Assembly: GCA_031425695.1 (NCBI GenBank) | Contig: JANPJV010000251.1 | Span: forward strand, 1-20,518 | Reading direction: 5' to 3' | DNA: 20,518 nucleotides | From: JANPJV01 sp031425695 | GTDB taxonomy: Bacteria > Pseudomonadota > Gammaproteobacteria > Xanthomonadales > SZUA-5 | In this document: one piece after another, positions 16,118-20,518 of the stretch | How the letters are laid out: the number at the start of each line of letters is the position of its first letter | Position numbering within the stretch: the first letter of the stretch is position 1 | Notes under the pieces: model-generated | What the model was told of the DNA's origin: nothing | The model's input: the letters and a program-made list of their open reading frames with translations, nothing else | The model's database searches: none | Made by a program: the position numbers and the translations under genes

Positions 16118-17152
16118 ATGAGCGCTACGTCCCCCGACTACTCCAGAGAAGCCAAAGAGACGATCGAATTTGCCGAGCTCACCATCTTCCGCGTGTTGAT
16201 GACGGTGCTCGCGCTGGCGATTCTCGCAGCCGTCGCGGCGCACGGTTCTTTTGCACTCGCGCATATGTTGCCCTGGGCGATTGCCCTGTCCTTGGGGCTC
16301 GCCGCGATGCTCGCGGGTGGTGTCATCGGGCTGCTTTTTGCAGTGCCGAGGCGCGGTGCTGAAGTCGCGAGTCAGGCCAGTGGCTACGTTTCGAACGACA
16401 ACCTGGTCAAGGTGTCCGACTGGCTGACTGGAGCATTGACCGGCGTCGCATTGGCAACCGGCAAGGACATCGCGCATGCGTTGTGGCGTTTCTCAGGTAA
16501 GGTCATGCCCGAACAGCCGGGCTTTCTGCTCGCGTGTCTCGTGGTCGGATTCGCCGCGGGATTCCTGCTGTCCTACCTGCGCCTGCGGGCCAATCTCGAG
16601 TTCATCTTTGCCGTCGGGAGCCGGCGCGCCAATGACGCCAGCGAGCGGATCAAGGATGCCGTGCTGGCGAGTGTGGCCGCAGAAAAGATCGCCCAGAACA
16701 ATTCTTCAATGCGCGAAGTGATCAGCGCTGTAGCCAAGAGTGCCGGTCTCGCCACCCCGGATCGGGTACGAGCCATCAGAAGCCAGTTTCAGGCGAGTTG
16801 GAATTCCGAACCGCATCTTGGGAAGTTCGGCGGTGCCGCTTCAAGCCGCGGTTATGAACTGGTCGTAGCCAGCAGCAAAGTGGGGTCCCACGCCCAATTG
16901 ATCGTAGATCTGGAAGTTCGGGGGACGAACTCGGCGGCAAAGCTGGTGCTTGCCGAATTCCACCTGCATCCAAGCCTGCCGCAACCCAAGATTTCGATGC
17001 CTGCCGATCAGGATGGTCGAGTGCTATTGACGATCGAGATGTACGAAACCTTTGTCGTCGGGGCGGTGGTCAAACCTGGTGACGTCAGGCTCGAGCTAGA
17101 TCTCAGCCAAATGAAGGAAATTCCGGCCGAGTACCGTGATGCAGTCGGCTGA
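16118..17152 (+). CDS. Three-TM protein with C-terminal pYEATS-like domain
   Basis: A 344-residue probable membrane sensor or adaptor. Membrane segments are at about 23-45, 50-75 and 135-155. Between the second and third lie GGVIGLLFAVPRR (68-79) and NDNLVKVSDWLTGALTGVAL (93-112). These match, from memory, a membrane module in many bacteria whose signature reads GFLFGIPR followed by NLEQISDWLTK. A charged helical linker (about 160-215) leads to residues about 228-340, which carry EPHLGKFGG, FHLHPSLPQP, a GAxTVGA-like FVVGAVV and LELDLS. I read these as a prokaryotic YEATS-like fold, known mainly from predicted conflict and signalling systems. The ATG at 16118 has only a weak ribosome site (GGA); an upstream extension to 15863 would overlap the divergent protease gene and lacks support. 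Fold assignment is by motif memory and is moderately sure. Confidence 0.8.
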   Translation: MSATSPDYSREAKETIEFAELTIFRVLMTVLALAILAAVAAHGSFALAHMLPWAIALSLGLAAMLAGGVIGLLFAVPRRGAEVASQASGYVSNDNLVKVSDWLTGALTGVALATGKDIAHALWRFSGKVMPEQPGFLLACLVVGFAAGFLLSYLRLRANLEFIFAVGSRRANDASERIKDAVLASVAAEKIAQNNSSMREVISAVAKSAGLATPDRVRAIRSQFQASWNSEPHLGKFGGAASSRGYELVVASSKVGSHAQLIVDLEVRGTNSAAKLVLAEFHLHPSLPQPKISMPADQDGRVLLTIEMYETFVVGAVVKPGDVRLELDLSQMKEIPAEYRDAVG

Positions 17153-17191
17153 GATGGAACCGGCCTGATCTCGGCACAATCCTTTACAGGC

Positions 17192-17242
17192 GTGAATGGG
17201 ACAATTATCCTGTTCACGACATCTTCACAAGATGGGCATCTT
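17192..17242. promoter_or_regulatory. Cluster of palindromes upstream of the TPR-CHAT gene
   Basis: The 303 bases between the membrane protein gene and the TPR-CHAT start open with stacked inverted repeats. Positions 17192-17217 form a 26-base near-perfect palindrome: outer arms GTGAA/TTCAC, 10 of 13 pairs exact and two G-T. Directly after it, CATCTT (17220-17225), AAGATG (17229-17234) and CATCTT (17237-17242) allow two mutually exclusive 6-bp stems sharing the central arm. This could be a terminator for the upstream gene, an operator or an attenuator-like switch. No T-tract follows. The rest of the gap (17243-17354) shows nothing certain. Confidence 0.4.
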
Positions 17243-17354
17243 GCCCAGGCAGGAGCGAGCAATCCGGTAGGCGTCAGCGCGTCAGATTTCCAGAGCGGCG
17301 GAGCAGCAGTGGCAGCTGGTCATCCGCGAGCGACTCAATAGATCGGGGGAACGG

Positions 17355-17459
17355 ATGAGTTTCTGGAAGATACCGCGCAAGCGTTGTTTGCTCGTCTTCG
17401 TGGTGCTGGGCGCCAGGCGGTGTTCCAGCTTCTGGCAATCGAACGAGGGGCAGGCGTGA
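17355..17459 (+). CDS. Possible 34-residue small ORF coupled to the TPR-CHAT gene
   Basis: ATG at 17355 follows a purine-rich GGGGGAACGG. The frame ends in a TGA at 17457-17459 that overlaps the GTG start of the TPR-CHAT gene in a four-base GTGA junction, the usual geometry of translational coupling. The peptide starts MSFWKIPRKRCLLVFVVLGA: a positive N-terminus and a short hydrophobic core, as in a small membrane or leader peptide. I know no family for it. It may simply be a leader reading frame that controls entry into the protease gene, or chance. Confidence 0.3.
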   Translation: MSFWKIPRKRCLLVFVVLGARRCSSFWQSNEGQA

Positions 17460-20437
17460 AGGCGTGGCACCTCGCAGCGCTGGGCTGGGCATTGTTCACC
17501 AGCCTGCCGCTGGGTGCTGCTGCGCCGTGCAACAAGGCCACCAGCCCCGATCCGGAAAGAATTCCAATCTCGCCCGGACGCGATATCGAGCTTGAGCTTC
17601 CGCCCGGATCACGCGGAATATTGATTGAAGAATTTGGTGGCGATCTTTCGATACGAAGCTCGCCGAACGGCGAATTCGTACCGATCTCGATTCGACCCAA
17701 TCGCCTCGGGATCGCCGCGGCGCGGACGACTGGGCCCAGCATCTCGGTGAAGCTCGACCCGGCGCACGCCGCGTCACTCGTCGTGGTGCGAACTCGATGC
17801 GCGTCCGAAGCCGAGCTGCTCTTCTTCGAAATGCTGCAAGTTCGATTCGAGCAACAGATCGAGGCCGGCGCGGAAAAAGCCCGCATCGCCATTCCCGAGA
17901 TCGAACGCGAGCTGGCCGCAAGCACCGACCCAGTCCAGCGCGCCTGGCTCCTGCACGCCAGCGCCAACGCGATCATGTCCGCCGGTCTGCACGAGCAATC
18001 GGTCGACGCATTCCTGCGCGCGCGGGAGGCATGGAAGGCCAGCGCCGATCCAAGCCGCGCCGCGGTCGCCTTGCTGGCCGCAGCCGAGGACCACTCCCGC
18101 GCTGGCAAATACGACCGCGCCGATGAACTGCTGAGGCAGGCAGAGCAGGAACTTGCGGCAACGGGTGCCACGTATTACGCGTTGCGGGCGCAAGCGCAGC
18201 AGTGTTTGGTGCTCTCGCGTAGGGGGCAGGTCAAGGAATCAGTGGTCTGCGAATCCAAAGTCGCTGACAGCTATGAAGCGATTGGCGAAATTGCTGCCGC
18301 TGGAGCCAGTGGCGTCTCTGTCGCCAACCAATGGATGAAGCTCGGGGACTTCGAGCTCGCTCGAGCGCGTTTGCTCGAGGTCGACCGCAACGCCAAGGCG
18401 CTGCCTCCGGTAACGCAAGCGAAACTGCATGCGGCCTTCGGCAATTATCACCTTCAGACCGGCGAGCTCGATAGCGCGGTAAGGGAACTGAGCGCTGCCT
18501 CAGGTGAGATGGCGGACCTGGGCTTGCCGGTCGACCAAGCCAATATAGATCTCATGCTCGCCGGGGCGGCACAACGTGCTGGCGCCTATGACGAAGAACT
18601 CCGCCTGCTCGAGCGCGCGCAAGGTTTGTTGGGAGATTCAGGCCCACCGGACATGAAGGCTGCCGTCGCAACTCGGACCGCAATGGCGTTTTTGGCCCAG
18701 AATGACCCTCACGCTGCCGCGCGTCACGTGGCAATCGCCAGCACCATCTGTGAACGCTTGAACAAGGCCGATTGCCTGGAGCAGGTCGCGTACGTGTCAG
18801 CGAATGCCATGCTCCAAAAAGGGGAATTGAGCCAAGCGCAGGCGACACTGGCCGTGCTGCCACCGCCTTTGCGCAGCGCGAGCAACGTTTCACGCATGCT
18901 CTTACTTGCGCGCCTCGAGCTTTCTCGCAACGCGCCAGATGCCGCCTTGCGAATCCTTCCGAGCGCGTCGCCAGTTTTCCCCAACCCCGATACGGAAGTT
19001 GCGTATGCCTTGCTGAGGTCAGAGGCCTTGGCAGCTACGGGGCAAAGGGGGCAGGCAACTGAATCGCTTCGGCATGCCATTGCGTCGCTGGTCCAATCAG
19101 CGAATAGCTCCGGGGTGCCGGCGTTACGGGCCAGTTCCAGGCACCGGATCGCCCGGCTGCAATCAGCCCTGTTCGACTTTTTCGACCCGACAGTGGACGC
19201 CGCCCACACCGTGCTCAGCTGGAATGAATTGCAGCAGGTCATTGATCGCCACAATCCTTTGCAGCTACTCGGCAGCAAGACGGCAGTGCAGCGATTGCCA
19301 GAATCATTGCGACCGGCACTGTCCGGCGCTGTGGCCCAAGGAACGCAAGTCGACCAGCGTGCCGTTTTCCTGGCGCTCGCGGCCCCTGCCAAGAACTCTG
19401 GCTCATCGGCAGACATTGTTAATGCGCGAACTGCTTCCGAGGAGTCTGCGAGCACCGAGACGCACGGGCTCCTGCTGCTCCCGCTCGCCGGAACCAGCCA
19501 CTTTCGGCTGCTGCTGCTCGCGGACGACGGCGTGCGGCAATGCTTGGCGATGCCGCGAGCACAGTTCGACTTGCTGACGCTGCAATTCGAGACAGCACTC
19601 GACGGTAAGGATGCCGATCTTGCGGCCCTCGATCGCGAAGCCCAGCGCTGGTACGAAGCCATATTTGCTTGTGATCCACGCCGCGCTGAGCGCTGGAATA
19701 TCGTAGCTGGCGCGGGATCGCGCTCCATGCCGTGGGCATGGGTGGCTGCGCGCGCAAAGGCTAGCGGGCATATTGAACCCGCGGTCGTCCTCCAATTCGA
19801 CACGAGTAATCATCCACCTGTTCTGATTGGAGCGGAAGGGGCCAGTATTCTCAACCTCGATCCCCTTGGTGGGGCTGCCTTGCCTTTGGCCCACACCGAG
19901 GCGAGCAAGGTCGCGGCAGTTATCGCAACAGCTGGAATGGCGGTCCGAATGCCGGCCGCTCCAGCCATCACGCCAGATCTTCTGTTCTCCGAAATGGCCT
20001 CCCCGGGTCGCTGGGTCCACGTCATTGGCCACGGCAACTCCACCCGATACGGAAATCTTTACGCCGGGCTGTGGCTGCCGAGCGCGAAAGGTCCGGCATT
20101 GGTCACATTTCCCGAAATCGCATCGGCCAGCCTAAGCGCGGATCTGGTCGTCTTGAGTGCCTGTGGCGACGCGAAACAGGACCGCGCCTTTGCCGGGTCG
20201 CGGCTACGCATTGCCGAAGCATTGCTGGCTGCTGGTGTGCGCCAAGTCGTCGCATCCTCAAATGCCGCAAGTGACAGTGCTGCGGCATTCTGGACAACGC
20301 GATTTTTTGAAAGTCTGCTCGCGAAACGGGATCCGGCGATTGCCGCTTTGACCGCACGCCGCGCGTTAAGGGATTCGCCGCACTTTCGACATCCGAAGTA
20401 TTGGGCCGCAATCGAGGTTCTGAGCAGGACTCGTTAG
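17456..20437 (+). CDS. Exported TPR-CHAT protease (caspase-like)
   Basis: A 993-residue predicted cysteine protease of the CHAT branch of the caspase/separase clan. From GTG 17456, GAGGGG lies 5 bases upstream and the N-terminus is a Sec signal peptide (AWHLAALGWALFTSLPLGA), so the protein should enter the periplasm or be secreted. An alternative upstream TTG at 17384 would bury this signal. Residues about 27-125 form a beta-rich domain (GRDIELELPPGSRGILIEE). About 135-590 is a long array of TPR-like helical hairpins (AxxxxxAGxxxxAxxxxxxA patterns). About 640-985 is the CHAT domain with H859 in HVIGHGNS and C903 in VVLSACGDA, the expected dyad, 44 residues apart. TPR arrays in this family bind partners or hold the protease inactive. 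The substrate is unknown. It follows the pYEATS-like gene on the same strand by 303 bases. Confidence 0.92.
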   Translation: MKAWHLAALGWALFTSLPLGAAAPCNKATSPDPERIPISPGRDIELELPPGSRGILIEEFGGDLSIRSSPNGEFVPISIRPNRLGIAAARTTGPSISVKLDPAHAASLVVVRTRCASEAELLFFEMLQVRFEQQIEAGAEKARIAIPEIERELAASTDPVQRAWLLHASANAIMSAGLHEQSVDAFLRAREAWKASADPSRAAVALLAAAEDHSRAGKYDRADELLRQAEQELAATGATYYALRAQAQQCLVLSRRGQVKESVVCESKVADSYEAIGEIAAAGASGVSVANQWMKLGDFELARARLLEVDRNAKALPPVTQAKLHAAFGNYHLQTGELDSAVRELSAASGEMADLGLPVDQANIDLMLAGAAQRAGAYDEELRLLERAQGLLGDSGPPDMKAAVATRTAMAFLAQNDPHAAARHVAIASTICERLNKADCLEQVAYVSANAMLQKGELSQAQATLAVLPPPLRSASNVSRMLLLARLELSRNAPDAALRILPSASPVFPNPDTEVAYALLRSEALAATGQRGQATESLRHAIASLVQSANSSGVPALRASSRHRIARLQSALFDFFDPTVDAAHTVLSWNELQQVIDRHNPLQLLGSKTAVQRLPESLRPALSGAVAQGTQVDQRAVFLALAAPAKNSGSSADIVNARTASEESASTETHGLLLLPLAGTSHFRLLLLADDGVRQCLAMPRAQFDLLTLQFETALDGKDADLAALDREAQRWYEAIFACDPRRAERWNIVAGAGSRSMPWAWVAARAKASGHIEPAVVLQFDTSNHPPVLIGAEGASILNLDPLGGAALPLAHTEASKVAAVIATAGMAVRMPAAPAITPDLLFSEMASPGRWVHVIGHGNSTRYGNLYAGLWLPSAKGPALVTFPEIASASLSADLVVLSACGDAKQDRAFAGSRLRIAEALLAAGVRQVVASSNAASDSAAAFWTTRFFESLLAKRDPAIAALTARRALRDSPHFRHPKYWAAIEVLSRTR

Positions 20438-20448
20438 CACAGTACAAT
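20420..20448 (+). promoter_or_regulatory. Putative promoter of the gene at the window edge
   Basis: TACAAT at 20443-20448, with a weak CTGAGC 17 bases upstream, lies just after the TPR-CHAT stop codon and about 40 bases before the next start codon. The context TACAATTATCGCC is like the -10 proposed at 4122. Only the -10 is convincing. Confidence 0.35.
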
Positions 20449-20489
20449 TATCGCCGCCACACCATTTATTTGCCGAAGGAGAGAGCGCC

Positions 20490-20518
20490 GTGCAATTGAT
20501 ATCCATCGCCGCGGCAGC
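20490..20518 (+). CDS. Start of a further gene, cut by the window end
   Basis: GTG at 20490 follows a strong ribosome site, AAGGAGAG at 20476-20483, six bases upstream. Only nine codons are visible (reading MQLISIAAA), too few to assign a function; the residues could open a signal peptide or a hydrophobic N-terminus. It starts 52 bases after the TPR-CHAT stop codon on the same strand and could belong to the same locus. Confidence 0.6.

Noticed and set aside
17271..17354. Remnant of an ECF sigma factor region 4 (frame reading ISRAAEQQWQLVIRERL)
   Set aside because: The likeness is to a very short segment, there is no start codon or further sigma-factor sequence, and a stop codon precedes it directly.

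Overview
The window is GC-rich, densely coded bacterial DNA with no rRNA, tRNA, CRISPR array or transposase gene that I can see. Several features point to a gammaproteobacterium of the Xanthomonadales, perhaps the Rhodanobacteraceae side: a long secreted protein with the FRNGFE-type motif near its C-terminus, REP-like palindromes beginning GTGGGAGCGGCCATG, CCCTCTCCC-type dispersed inverted repeats, and -10-like TACAATCGCC sequences. This assignment is from memory of those groups, not from a search.

Layout. (1) 193-2031: a YfbK-type von Willebrand A lipoprotein. It converges on a multi-pass membrane protein of unknown function (3532-2177, minus), with stacked hairpins in the gap. (2) 3533-4187: a repeat-rich zone with an inverted pair of REP-like units, a 68-residue phage-like small gene and a large imperfect inverted repeat. 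(3) 4188-6905: a four-module protein with a winged-helix DNA-binding domain, a Ser/Thr kinase, an alpha/beta hydrolase and a class III cyclase-like domain that has lost key catalytic residues. Another REP-like unit follows. (4) 7176-13913: a 2245-residue exported protein with two homologous beta-helix halves, six tandem 85-residue repeats, Ig-like domains and a DUF11 domain, closed by a strong intrinsic terminator. (5) 13914-14330: no gene, only hairpins. (6) 14331-20437: a protease-centred locus. A subtilisin-like protease without a signal peptide, and a small secreted cysteine-containing protein downstream of it, lie on the minus strand. Divergent from them are a three-TM protein with a C-terminal pYEATS-like domain, a possible 34-codon coupled small ORF, and an exported TPR-CHAT (caspase-like) protease. 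A further gene begins at 20490 and runs off the window.

The most interesting part is the subtilase / membrane-pYEATS / TPR-CHAT cluster. Two clan-distinct proteases flank a membrane protein with a probable sensor domain, and the divergent control region holds a perfect 11-bp inverted repeat. The working hypothesis is a proteolytic signalling or conflict system spanning the inner membrane. The sequence gives domains, catalytic residues and gene order; joint function is inference.
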